A stretch of 64,000 nucleotides of DNA from assembly GCA_027475525.1 (NCBI GenBank), contig JAMWFC010000046.1, positions 1,736,001 through 1,800,000 of the forward strand, given 5' to 3'. Numbering within the stretch: the stretch's first letter is position 1; each line of letters begins with the position of its first letter. The DNA is from Macrolepiota albuminosa (lineage: Eukaryota > Basidiomycota > Agaricomycetes > Agaricales > Agaricaceae). The translations under genes were made by a program, and so were the position numbers. The notes under the pieces were generated by a model that worked only from the letters and a program-made list of their open reading frames with translations, did not search any database and was not told the DNA's origin. Positions 1 through 10,348 of this stretch are shown here, in pieces.

Positions 1-278
1 AACGTGGAATTTAAGTATGGGCGAGCCGGGTTTCTTATGCCGGCAAGAACGGTTTCAAGTGAGTTCAAAAAAATGCTGTGAACGGTGATGCGAGAGCTTC
101 TTTATTCTTGGTGTCGTGTGTACATGCCCTGTATAAGGTCCTGAGCAGATAACGCGCTTAGACAGTGGAATCTGTTTTTCTAACTGGAGTTATCATATGG
201 AGCACATAAGTTTTGAATGGTATGCCAAGCAAAGTTTAACTGCGCTGCTCTTGACAAACAAAGAACTCAAGTTTATAT

Positions 279-903
279 TCAACCCGTGCGCAGAACTATA
301 TGGACCCCGCTGTCCGTGCTGATAATAGGGCTGAACTCGCCCACTTTGAGGGCATACGTTGCCTCCTCAAATGGCTTCTGCATTTGTCCACGTCCAAACC
401 ACCCAAGATCCCCCGCGTTCGTGTGTGAAGAGCAATCCGAATGCTTGCTTGCAAGCTCCGCGAAGGTTTCTTGAGAGCCCGCGATTTCCTCCTGGTACCC
501 TTTAAGAATCTCAGTTGCCTCTTCCTTGCTGCGCGTGATATGAGCCTTGAATCCAAATTAGCACATCAGATAGTCAGAAATTTGTCGAGTGCGAACCTCT
601 TTCCAGCTCGATGGTCGCCGGCTATCACGGTGCTTAACGAGCAAATGACTCGCACGCACCTGCCCAGACTTGCCTCCTTCGGCCTTCGCTGGCTCTTCTC
701 CTTTCAAATACTCCGCACCAGGGAGCTTGCTAATCTGTTCTGGGGTTAACTCCTTCGGTGGTTCCCAGCTCGACTGGCGGGTAGTAGGGTTGAAGAAGTA
801 GGGCACACCCTTGGAGTTGGACATGCGAACCTCCCAGCTTTCCGACTAACCAAGCACATGGGTCAGGGGTGGCTTGTGAAAGGATAAAGAACGTGCACAC
901 CAT
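279..903 (-). CDS. ESS1: Ess1/Pin1-type peptidyl-prolyl cis-trans isomerase
   Basis: Parvulin-type isomerase acting on phospho-Ser/Thr-Pro bonds, for example in the RNA polymerase II C-terminal domain; expected to be nuclear. My splice is exon 1 = 903-901 (the ATG alone), exon 2 = 845-597, exon 3 = 545-279, with 55- and 51-nt introns; 172 aa, the usual Ess1 length. Residues about 4-40 are a WW domain (SWEVRMSNSKGVPYFFN, then SSWEPP). The PPIase domain follows, with HLLVKHRDSRRPSSW carrying the basic phosphate-binding cluster, KHSDCSSH with the catalytic-type Cys, and GVHIVLRTG with the C-terminal His. The start is chosen because ATG spliced to the TCG-GAA-AGC exon puts Met directly ahead of the WW domain. 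Diverges from the DUF4246 gene with only 114 bp between start codons. Confidence 0.93.
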
Positions 904-1017
904 CTTTAGCTCGTGTTGAATGGAACCAACCTTTGGGAATTGATCAGTCTTGCAGGGAAGGTTGGTTAGGTAAGATCATGATATGCGGGCCGCTCATCCC
1001 GTTCCGTCTCTTCCACC
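904..1017. promoter_or_regulatory. Short divergent promoter region (ESS1 / DUF4246)
   Basis: 114 bp between the two proposed start codons. I see no clear TATA box for either gene. Inferred to serve both directions purely from gene arrangement. Confidence 0.3.
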
Positions 1018-2955
1018 ATGTACAACCAGTTTCGAGGTTATCGTCACCCCTTTGTTTTTGGTACTCACTTCTTTGGTGGGGTTGGAGGTATATATACCAC
1101 TGAATCTATGCACAAGAACTGAAATTTAAACCAGACTACCCGAGGACGGTATGCACATAGCTAAAGCTCGATTAGCAAATCTGAGGAAAGTTCAACTAGT
1201 AGCTAGTTGAGCTGGCAATGTCTATGTTGTCTGCTAAAATTAGGCGTATTCCTGACTGGTGGAGTCTGCGTCTGGAGTCGTGTGCTAGGACGAGATGGGT
1301 ACAGTTGGCTCGTGGGAGAGTTTGGGACGTTCGTACGCCCTCCAGCTCCGTCGAGGTTATTTTGTCAGAGAAACAGGCCAGTAAAGGACTGGGTACTGCC
1401 TCTTTAACCCTCCGTGCTAACTACTCAATAGATCCAATATGTACTTGATGAACTCGAAGGCTATGCCGCCCTGTACGACCACGAAAACTCATGGTAATTC
1501 ATTTTTCTATCTATCTTAACATACAACTGATGAATCTGAAAAGTCAAGTGTCCTGCTTTGAGCGCATCTGGGAACACGTGCTCCCCCCTTGCTCGTCCCT
1601 CTCCGCATCCCTCAATTCCTCTCTAAACTGCCTCCGACAGACCAGTGATGCCTCCCCATGGGACACCCTCGCCCTCTGCACCTCTCTCATTGACCCTCAC
1701 TCCCACCCACTAATCTACAACCGCACCCTCGTGTGCTCCTCCCCTTCCCCACGCGCCTCCCCACGCCTTCGCACCCTCCCTTCCCCAAACGGCGGGGACA
1801 TCTACACCGTCTCACCCCAATACGCGCTCCTCCCGACTCCCGCATTCATCTCTCCCGCCGGCGACGCGAAATTCACATCATACATCAACAACCTCCACCC
1901 GCGCACGTACTCCGCCTTGTACGATGCTCTCGCTCGCCTCCTGTCTAAATTTATTCCACTTTTCGAACACGTCCTCACGGATCTACACAGAAACAACCCG
2001 CTCCCGCAGCGGATACCGCCTTCCAGGGGGCCCCTGTACCGCGTGTGGGACGAGCCTGAGGAGCCAATGCACTCTGACGATGAGGAAGGGTGGGCGCAGT
2101 ATGAGGCTGAGTTGAGGCACTGGACCATGCATCGACCGATCGAGCTGCCTGATGTACCAGAGGGTGGATATCCTGGCGGTTTGGAAACCAGGAGACATAG
2201 AGTAAGCTTGAGAGGCAAGGAGGTGATGGTTGTCGTGGGTATAGAGGATGTGAGGCTTGAGCCTGGAGGGCCGGTGTATGGAGGGTCGCAATGGCATGTG
2301 GAGGGGATGAGGAACGAGAGAATTGTGGCAGTCGGAGAGTATTATGCTGAGATTGTGCGTCTGATTCACCTGCTTATTTCAATGGAACTGATCATTTATT
2401 TGTATATAGGAAAACATAACGCAACCCACGCTCTCCTTCCGGATGGCAACGACCTACCCACGGCGCTTCGCAGCAGGCGACAACGGCGCGACGCTCCGCA
2501 CCTGGGGCCTGCGCGACGGCGACGCATGTCACCAACACATCGGCTCGCGCCCTCTCTCCCGAGACCTCCTACTCGCCTTCCCAAACCTCTACCAGTCCTC
2601 CCTGTCCCCATTCACCCTCGCAGACTCCACGCGTCCGGGGCGCCTTACGATCGTCCGCGTCGGCCTCGTTGACCCTGAAGTCACTGGCGTGGTTGGCACA
2701 GGCGAGGTCGCGCCGCAGCAGGAGGCGTGGATCCGTGAAGCAGTTTTTGAGGCTTTGAGTGGGAGCGGGAGGTTGCCGCCGGAGATTGTGGAGATGGTGA
2801 TGGATAGGGTGGAGGGGCTTCTGAGCGAGGGTGAGGCACGGGAGTGTGCCAGGAAATTGAGGGACGTTAGGGAGGTGTTTAGGGTTAGGAATGATCAGTA
2901 TCATTTTTGTATTCCGTTTGATGTGTGGAGTGCGCCGGACGTTGTTCCACTTTGA
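1018..2955 (+). CDS. DUF4246 family protein
   Basis: Fungal DUF4246 protein; biochemical role not known to me. Model: exons 1018-1087, 1207-1376, 1432-1493, 1544-2354 and 2410-2955, giving 552 aa. Family-like stretches in order: PFVFGTHFFGG near the N terminus, SAKIRRIPDWWSLRLES, VRTPSSSVEVILSEKQ, YVLDELEGYAALYDHEN, CQVSCFERIWEHV, then the core SQWHVEGMRNERIVAVGEYY, ENITQPTLSFRMATTY and WGLRDGDACHQHIGS. The C terminus is YHFCIPFDVWSAPDVVPL. Exon 1 is inferred from phase (G + TT gives Val) and resemblance. The exon 2/3 junction has no in-phase GT donor: the canonical GTAAAG at 1381 shifts the frame, and only a GC donor at 1377 keeps it. Either this is a GC-AG intron or the gene is slightly broken. 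The 3' end lies in the first 77-bp duplication, and the last third is repeated at 30.05 kb. Confidence 0.8.
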
Positions 2956-3037
2956 AGGTGGTTAGGAATGATCAGTATCATTTTTGTATTCCGTTTGATG
3001 TGTGGAGTGCGCCGGACGTTGTTCCACTTTGAAGGTG
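2884..3037. repeat. 77-bp tandem duplication at the DUF4246 stop
   Basis: Two identical 77-bp units, 2884-2960 and 2961-3037. Unit 1 includes the DUF4246 stop codon, so the protein is not affected. One of ten period-77 duplications, probably an assembly junction. Confidence 0.9.
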
Positions 3038-5668
3038 TGTTGAGAATGGAGAAGAGGATCATGATATATATATATATTGTATTGGTGGTACAGGTACTGC
3101 GACAGGATAAGTTAGGAATAATGATAGTTGCAACTTGGAGGTTAAGCTCTTCGTCGAGTGTGTCTTTGCCATGGATGGCGTGTAACAGTGGGCAACCTTG
3201 AACGACCTTACTCTGCGTCACTCAACATCGTCCGTACTGCTCTCAAGAACCCCTACATATTTTCAAATCCTCAAGCTCCTTCTTAATGTCTTCTTCCTGC
3301 ACTTATCTTCCACGCTGTCTAATCTAAAGTTGGTGTGAGAATTCAGCGACTCGGACTTACCGATATATTTATATTTTAGGAATATGAGGTGATAAACCGC
3401 TTTTGTCCATCGTTACGAGCTATCTTGTAATCGCGAGATTGTCTTGGTCCGAGGTAAGCAAGAGTTACCGTGAGAGATGGTGGCGGTGGCGGTTGCAGAC
3501 CATGGTAGATCTGGACTCGCCGTCTCGGCACAGCTGACGTAAATGAATTAGTTCCTTGATTGATAACGGAAACCAGTCTGTTGACCGGGCGCAGCCAGCG
3601 CGATTCTCGCTTGGAGACAAATAAATGCTCCCTGCCAGCCCGAGCTTGTCCACTCTCGTAAGAGGCTACGAGCTTAATTAAGCAAGCAGGCTGGTGGTAA
3701 GGTGTTAAGTTAATCTGATGGAGTAATTGATTTTTCAGGTCATAAAGTCGTTAATGTCGTTGCGTGGTGATGGGAACCTGAGTCCGAGAAAACGTTTGGA
3801 ACGACATGCATCTCTGAGTCATGGCGATATACGCCACATTGCAACCATTTGGCCTCGCTGTCGAACGTCTATTGCTATCGCATATTCAAAAAGAAAGGTG
3901 AGTAAACAACGAGAATCAAACGAGAGGAAACGCACGACGCAATCGGGAACGAGGTAGCGCATGTTATTTTTTGAACGTGCATTTAGTGGCCAAGTCTCCA
4001 AGGAGACTTGGCTCAGGCCTGGGACCCACGACAAGGGAGCACGTGGACGACAATGCCGACCATTCCCAGGAAAAGTAGTTGCCGCCCCCACACATAGATC
4101 ACGACTAAGGTTGTCTTGTGAGGGTGGCCACCCAGGCAGTACTTAGTCTCAGTCTCTGGGGATCTCTCTGTCGACCTCAAGTCGCTTTAAATGTCATTAC
4201 TCAGTCAGTTTCATGTTCTCGAAAATCTTGGTTGAAAAATTATGGTCTCACCAGGTTTTACTAACAGTGCTTAATTTGGTGCTGTTATTTAGCTCACTGA
4301 TTCAGACTGACGTTCGCCTCATCCTTGACCAGCTGAGCTGGGCCTACGTCCTTATGGTCTCATCCTCATGTATAAGAAATCAGACTCAGACTCAGACGCA
4401 CTCCTCAGACTCAAACTTATCCGGGACAGTGGATGTGTCGGGCGCCGCTAATCATCCAAGTCGAGTCTTGCTGATCTTGTAATGTCCATCCAGTCGGTCG
4501 GTCTTGAATCTTGTTCCATCTTGGTCTTGCGTAGTCGTCCAATCCGTCGGCTCGCGTCCGAGTCCCCAGTCACCAGAGCCAGAGAGTCCAGAACCAGAGG
4601 AACGAAGGCGGGACCTTTTCCACTTCCTTCGTCGTCGAGTCCAGCCAGAGATAGTAGCACCAGAGCCCCAGAGCCCGAGAGTAGTCGCCATCGAGAGAGT
4701 GGTAGCCCATTCGGGTTGCAGCAGCCAAGAAAGACCCGCTCGACGACTCAGAGTCGCCGGCTGAGGGAGGAGGAAGCCAGAGGAGGGGTGGCAGCAGCCA
4801 AGCCTGTCCCAGCCCTATCGACGACTTCAAGTCGCCGACGGGTATAGAGGGAACGCCAGAGGAGGAGGAGGGAGAAAAGAAAGAGAGAGAATGAAGAAAT
4901 ATGGACAGAAAGAAAGGCACTTTTATACGTCTTTGTGACAACAAGGAGCCATAAGCCACACACCAGTCACAAGAGAGGAAAAGCACGAGTAGAAGAAAAA
5001 GGAAAGAAAAAGAAGAAGCCTGCACGTTGACAGCGAATGCAAGGGATACACGAGTTTTTTTTCGGACCGTCAATTATTACCTATTGTAGTATACAAGGTG
5101 TGCAAAAGCTGTGGGCGCATTCCTTTGTGACGTTCTTTATGCGTCAAAAGGCTGTGTCGAAAAGACATAGACATGCACAAAGACGGCAATTATCATCGGA
5201 CACGCGGCTGAGCAGTTAATCGGTGGCGTTTTATCAGGGTTGCGCGGCTTAGAGGATTGTCTATAGCGGCAGGTGAGTTCCAAGAACTTGGAAAGGATGT
5301 GGGTTGTTTGTATCTATGCAGTAAGGATGAGTCATTGTGTCATTGTCTTCGGTGTCTTTAAAGTCCGTTGATCGATAAACTCGAATGTGAAAATGGATGT
5401 ACTTGCTTAATAGGAACACCTGTGGAAGAGGTGTGGGGTATATACCTCAAAGAAAAAGTCCAGGCTAGACAGGTATATTGATCGAGAAGCAGGACTGACG
5501 GAATCTCTCAATAGATGCCGAGTTGTCTCTAGGGTAACAGTGTGGCGCATAATACAAAGAAACACGTAACCATGAACACGGTTAATTGTAGTGTCTGTCG
5601 CATTTGTTGTGGTTTTATGACGGACTAAAAGGATTGCTGTTCATAATCAAAGCAAGAGTAGTCTATAG

Positions 5669-5949
5669 ATGTTGAGATTTGTGGCCAAGACACCGTAAGT
5701 GCACGATCAAAGAGACGACACAATCACCTTTCATATCTCACACTTATCACATTCACGCAGGCAAAGCAGAAGATATAGTATATATATTACAATACCTAGC
5801 AGACGGCACCCTCAGTCGTTATAACACAGACTGAGGGTGAGTAGGAATTACTTACGGACCGCATATAAAACGGGCTAACTGTACCATAGATCGAGATACT
5901 TACTAGTATCTGTGTTTTATCTAGGTCCCAAAGGTTCAGTTTCCAACAA
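5669..5949. mobile_element. MITE, ATGTTG-type, 3-bp TSD (copy 1)
   Basis: 281 bp flanked by TAG on both sides (5666-5668 and 5950-5952). Its ends are short imperfect inverted repeats (ATGTTGAG... and ...TTCCAACAA). It holds a strong internal hairpin, with arms ACCCTCAGTC and GACTGAGGGT near 5808-5838. The same element, inverted, lies inside the KDZ gene at 58527 with a different 3-bp TSD, and a third copy in the second duplicate at 33101. No coding capacity. A 3-bp TSD fits PIF/Harbinger or CACTA relatives. Confidence 0.75.
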
Positions 5950-6918
5950 TAGATATAAGGGTTGTTTTCCCTGAGTACTCAAGCCAAACTGAATACTTAA
6001 AGACACCGACGGCTATCCTTTCTACACATGGTAGCCACCATATCACGAGGAATAGTCGTCCTCCACGGCTAATTGGGCATGATTTCTCTGTATATCCCTT
6101 CCTGCAATAAATCACTTTTATTTCATAGACACTTTGCACCTGTCGGACATCCCGGGCGCCATAAAGAAACGAGTCTTCTTTTCTAAAAACTCCGGAAATC
6201 TACCAATCAGAACGACCGTCACACCCCTAAATAGATTGCAACGTGTGTCATGGGTACAAGCGCTCCATGTGCATTGAACTCTCTTTTGACTCATTCCTAG
6301 TCAGTGAATATCGAGAGAAAGTACTTACAGGCCGTAGAACCTCCATCTCAATACAGTATGGCCCATAGATGTCTCATAGAATCTTCCGTCGCCCCTCACT
6401 CATCAAATACCCGTCGCTATCGTTCCTCACGACGATCAGCATCATCTCCCGCCTTCCTGCCATCGGGTACCCTCGGCATTATCCTTAGTCCTGGCAAGTG
6501 TAATATTCAGCTATTTAGCCATTCCCTGGTCGCTACTTTGATGGTGTATGGTGATGATGTGGCCCAGTGTGGCAAAACGTCGAAATGATCAATACTACCA
6601 TATTGTAGTACCCAACTCTGGGTTAGATTCAGGATAACTGAAACATTCTGCTACAATAAAAAAATTGAACGAGTATCCCCAAACGGAGACAATAAGGTGA
6701 GAAACAGTATTGGATACAGAATCCTGCTGCACGGTACATACTGTAGATGTCCTGCTCTGGACCCAGGTGTGATTCCGCCAACAAGAAGTCTGCAGTGCGC
6801 ATCGCATCTTAGTGCTCTACCACCAAGACATCATGATAAAGATTCACCCAGCACCGTCGTCAAAAATTGCTTGTTGAGCAGGTCTGTACAGAATGTGACG
6901 ATTTGAGGGCCGGTATGT

Positions 6919-6956
6919 TGGGGCCTGTGCGACGGCGACGCGTGCCACCAACCCTC
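6919..6956 (+). pseudogene. DUF4246 gene fragment at the duplication breakpoint
   Basis: Starting where copy 1 of the duplication ends, about 37 bp match the DUF4246 gene at roughly 2503-2540 (TGGGGCCTG.GCGACGGCGA...) with only a few mismatches. This is about 60-100 bp upstream of where copy 2 resumes the same gene at 30048. It looks like the 5' remnant of a second tandem DUF4246 copy, split by the TE island. Confidence 0.6.
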
Positions 6957-7239
6957 TGCTTGACACTAGAGGTGGAACATACGGATCACGAGATAAGGAC
7001 AAGAACGACACGTGGGATAGCGCTCGAGCGGTCGCGCTATGCGCGGCCCCTTCAAAAGTGATTGATTTTTTCTCGACTAAAGCGAGCAAGAGGGCTATAA
7101 AGGCCTGATTAGGAGTGAGGTGGGGATGGTGGTGGTGTGTGTGATGAGACGAGAAGTTGAGCGAAGGAGAGAAGTGATATAATAGGATGTTGAATAGGAG
7201 GCGGTTCCGTGAATTTGCCAGCTGAAGCAGTGATATAAA

Positions 7240-8574
7240 GGGATGTTGAGTCAGAGGTGGCAGTTCCGTGAATTTGCCAGTTGAAGAGCGGCTCAAACGC
7301 AGGGGTCGTCCCTAATGTAAGATTTCCAAGCTTCGGAAGTCCATCGACCTATTGCCATGATGGTGTTTTCCGACAGACCCAATGAAGCATAATAAGTTGC
7401 CCCTCCAGCCCTGGCACTGGGTGCAGGGAAAGATAAATGTAAAAATACTGTAAAAATAATCCAATTAATTTCAGAATTTTATTTGGATATTTCTGTCAAA
7501 ACTATAGAAAACCAAATTTTGAATAGTACTTGGTCTGATTCTCTCAAATGCATTGGAGAGTACTATATCAGTCACTCTTGAACCTAAGAGTCAGAGCAAA
7601 CATACTGTGGCAATTAGTTTCTGATTCTTTTGAGTTCAGTGAAGATACTTTTTCTATAGTTTTGCCAGAAATATTCAAATAAAATTCTGAAATTAATTGG
7701 ATTATCTTTACAGTGTTTTTACATTGTTTTTCCAAGGAATATCATTCTCTGCACCCAGTGTGGGTGAATGGCTGCCAAAAGTTTTGTTGATGAAGGAGTG
7801 AAGTTTTGTATCGAATCATGATCTTGTTGGATATGAACCATCACTGCAGAGAAAAAGTGCAATATGGACCCCATGAAGACATTCCCTCTGAGAAATGTAT
7901 TGTTTAAGAAGTGACACAGAGTCAGCCACCTCTTGAGGGGAGAAGAGGATGTTGGTGCCCTGATAGAATTGGTCTGTTTTATGGTAGGGTAAGTGGTAGC
8001 TAGCATATCTATTTCTAAAGTGCAGAGAGAATTTTTTGGTGATTTTGCACCAATCCAAAGACGATTTGGATTTGAGGACTAGCTCACCCAAATGATGGCA
8101 GGCATAAAAACAGCAAGACATTATAGTCGCAAAGAGAAGATTGTTGTAATTGTGAGACTGCTTATGAATAATGTAAGATGAAAGGGTCTGAGTAGTTGTT
8201 TTCTGTAAATTGAGTCAGCTCAGATTTTCTTGGAGCTCTGAATTGTAGCCTGGACTAGCAGGTGAGCTTGATTTGTGTCAAAGTCAGGATAGAAGTCATG
8301 AATAAAGTGTTGGATTCCTGTAAGGTACTTTGGTGCTTAAGCAATAGAATATAACAAGATAATGTTTGAGGTGTAGGATTGAGGAGTAAATTATGAGAAA
8401 GACAGAAGTTGACATACTTACAAGCACTGGTAGCATAACTTGTTGCTGTTGTTTTTTTATGGCATTTGATTGGAGGTGGATGACCCAATCATCCAAGTCC
8501 TGCAGTGCCATGGGTGGGCAGATCAATGAAGATGATGATCTGCCCAACACCTTTAAAAGGACTCTCTCCATCAT
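7240..8574 (-). pseudogene. Tyrosine recombinase of a YR retroelement (decayed)
   Basis: Minus-strand remnants of a phage-integrase-type tyrosine recombinase, as found in basidiomycete DIRS/Ngaro-like or Crypton-like elements. In order: a SAM-like N-terminal part (DLDDWVIHLQSNA, KYVNFCLSHNLLLNPTPQTL, YLTGIQHFIHDFYPDFD), then MSCCFYACHHLGELV, ASYHLPYHKTDQFYQGT and FLCSDGSYPTRSWFD. The catalytic-type block FGSHSP...RAGGATYYASLGLSEN and IGRWTSEAWKSYIRDDP follows. At least two frameshifts and a TGA after DDPCV kill it. A 346-bp MITE splits the block between HSP and RAGG. At 7190-7280, just past the coding end, an imperfect 60-bp tandem repeat (CTGGCAAATTCACGG) follows. Confidence 0.75.
7415..7760. 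mobile_element. CACTA-type MITE inserted in the recombinase
   Basis: 346 bp starting CACTGGGTGCAG and ending CTGCACCCAGTG. Long inverted arms run inward (AATGTAAAAA.ACTGTAAA, then AATTAATTTCAGAATTTTAT, then CAAAACTATAG), about 75-100 bp each side. It is flanked by a 3-bp direct repeat TGG (7412-7414 and 7761-7763). Removing the element and one TGG rejoins HSP to RAGGATYY in frame, so the insertion boundaries are exact. CACT[A/G] termini and a 3-bp TSD are typical of CACTA (EnSpm) transposons. It has no coding capacity. Confidence 0.85.
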
Positions 8575-8739
8575 GCTAGCAAGAGATGTTGAGGAGGCTC
8601 AAATGTGCAAATGCAGTCAGCTGAAAATTGTTATTAATATTTGACAAAAAAATAGCAAGAAAAAAAATCAGCCCTGATGTTTTCTTTTCCTGCAATGTGT
8701 TGATGATGCCCAAAAGTAGATCAGTAGCAGATACAGTTT

Positions 8740-9510
8740 ATGGCTACTGACCTGTACAAAATGCATTGGGCATGCTAAGGGTTGAGGGCATCCCAGGCAG
8801 TTCCCAGAGAACAAGTTGGAAAGGAGTTATATGGCAAGATTTGGTGGGGGTTGATAACAATAGTCAGTAAGAATGTGTGGCAAGGGAGGTGCACCAACAA
8901 CAAAGTGTGCCTAAATAATAGGGGGATGTAAATATGAGTAAGTGTGGCAGAGGATGTGGCAAGGAAACTAGAGGCTTAGCAATGACTAAGCTGCATAATG
9001 CCTGCCATAGATGTAAGGCACATAGGTTCCATAAGCGTAACTGCAGCAAGCAGGCTAAGAGTGTTCAGACAGTTGACGACTATAAACTTTCTCAGCTCAA
9101 AAGAAATCTGAACTGTGAGGTGAACTGAGGGGTATAAACTGGGGTATTCTGTTCTGTTTTAATTAGTAACAATGGTAAATATTTTATAGTAAAATGAGTT
9201 CACCATTGCTAAGCCACTAAGCCTTGCCAAGAAGTGGTGAACTGGAAAGAATGTAAGTAGTTGCCATGCATTAAACTAAATAATGAGAGATTAATAAGAA
9301 TGCTGTCTGTTCAAGTAAAGAGAAGGCACCAAGCAGTGCCAGGTGCCAAGGTAAAATGCCAGGCTATTAGTCACAGAAAAATACCATTATTCCAACTCTT
9401 AAGCACTGCCACTAGCTAGCAGTACCACATGCTACCTAAGTGATGCCATCTGTCAATGCTTGTTGATGGCATGATGCCAGCTGTCACTTGTCATTTCAGC
9501 TGCCATTGGT
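8740..9510 (+). repeat. Uncharacterised AT-rich repeat E, copy without LTR insertion
   Basis: By eye, 8740-9190 matches the reverse complement of 28425-28945, and 9290-9510 matches the reverse complement of 25480-25690. In that other copy a 2.7-kb decayed LTR structure lies exactly between the two blocks. This copy therefore represents the empty state. Strongly CpG-poor. It contains the small Cys-rich ORF at 8934. From 9511 to 9812 I see nothing recognisable. Confidence 0.6.
8934..9128 (+). CDS. Small Cys-rich ORF in repeat E (eL37-like?)
   Basis: 64 aa, M-S-K-C-G-R-G... with LHNACHRCKAHRFHKRNC. The pattern C-x2-C-x4-F-H-x3-C, preceded by K-x-H and followed by a basic tail (SQLKRN), recalls the zinc motif of ribosomal protein eL37 (C-x2-C-x4-FH), but two residues are missing before the third Cys. 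A diverged copy on the minus strand at 28562-28745 keeps the same cysteines and frame. It could be a captured eL37 fragment or a zinc-binding ORF of the element. Function not assigned. Confidence 0.35.
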   Translation: MSKCGRGCGKETRGLAMTKLHNACHRCKAHRFHKRNCSKQAKSVQTVDDYKLSQLKRNLNCEVN

Positions 9511-9812
9511 GCTATCACTAATTGAGTACCAACACTTGCCATGCATGGCTGTTGAATATGGCTTAAAATGGATAAATTGTGTGTGCCAAGTTTGGAATGA
9601 GTGTAGCAAGGTGTCCAGAGCTGATGCAGAGCCTGCTGTTGATGCACTTAGCCTGTGTGGGGTCCTATCAGTGTGAGACTTGGAAATCAATGCCTGTTTT
9701 GAGGATGATGCCTGCCATGGCTTTTAAAATACAATTGTGCAAAGATTGAGCAGTGCTGAGGAAGTTGAAGACAGCAACAGAATCTAGGCTGTCTGAAAAA
9801 AGGAGGATTTAG

Positions 9813-10348
9813 TGATGGGCTTCTACTCAGACTGAGCACATCAAGGAGCATTATAGGCCAACCAATACTCAACATACTGGAGACTCTAGCAACCAGTTTA
9901 GGTACAGAGCAGCTCTAGCTCTGTCACTCAATTGCAGGACTTATCCATTTACCCTAATCACCAGTTACCAGTCCTTCAGCACACTCTATTCATCTATTTC
10001 AAGGACCAAGGAGGCTCAGAATGTATAGCGCTAACATGACAAATGGAAGGGGGACTCTAACCAAACCCTGATCACTTCCAGAAGAGATCAGCAGTAGACA
10101 CTGCCATTTGATGAGGCACCTCAATTAGAAGTCTAAAAGAATCAATGACAGCAGCACAGGATATACTTAAACCTGACATCTGGATCTATCAGGAATTAAT
10201 ACAATGAATAGCGCTGACATTAGTGCTCACAGCATCTGTCAAGAATTTTCTGACCATATTCTGGAACAGCCTGGCCAATTGGAATTATATTAAGAGTGAG
10301 CAGACCCATATAATTCTAAGTCAATTTAGAGTCACTGTTGGTTGCCGT
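9813..10348 (-). mobile_element. Old Gypsy LTR, inverted, left half
   Basis: Reverse-complement match to the 3' end of the young LTRs (TGATGGGCTTCTACTC versus TGATAGGCTTCTACTC in the LTR), carrying very many CpG-to-TpG/CpA changes. It ends at CCGT (10345-10348), where the young Gypsy element is inserted. The other half continues at 23902. With the young element removed it is one nearly full solo LTR (about 1.07 kb). Its possible own TSD is TTAG/TTGG, one mismatch. Confidence 0.75.

Larger units (their letters stand above)
2598..6918 (+). repeat. Segmental duplication, copy 1 (4.3 kb)
   Basis: Near-identical to 30048-34373 in the same orientation, with scattered substitutions and small indels. 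Starts inside the last exon of the DUF4246 gene. The homology stops abruptly at 6918, where copy 2 continues differently. From 3038 to 6918 I find no convincing gene. The region contains a Ser/Arg-rich but unsupported reading frame near 4480-4850, an A/G-rich tract near 4860-5030 and a MITE at 5669. Other long frames here are not conserved in frame between the copies. Confidence 0.85.

Noticed and set aside
296..556. 86-aa minus-strand frame overlapping ESS1
   Set aside because: Out of frame with the WW-PPIase exons; a shadow of exon 3.
3991..4010. CAAGTCTCC/GGAGACTTG hairpin
   Set aside because: Short; present in both segmental copies with a mismatch; no associated feature.
4482..4847. Ser/Arg-rich 121-aa frame in the duplicated block
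   Set aside because: In copy 2 the corresponding frame has a different length and end; no conserved domain.
6760..6843. tRNA- or SINE-like match (GGTGGTAGAGCACT on the minus strand)
   Set aside because: Resembles a D-arm only; no acceptor stem, no T-loop consensus, and present in both segmental copies simply by duplication.
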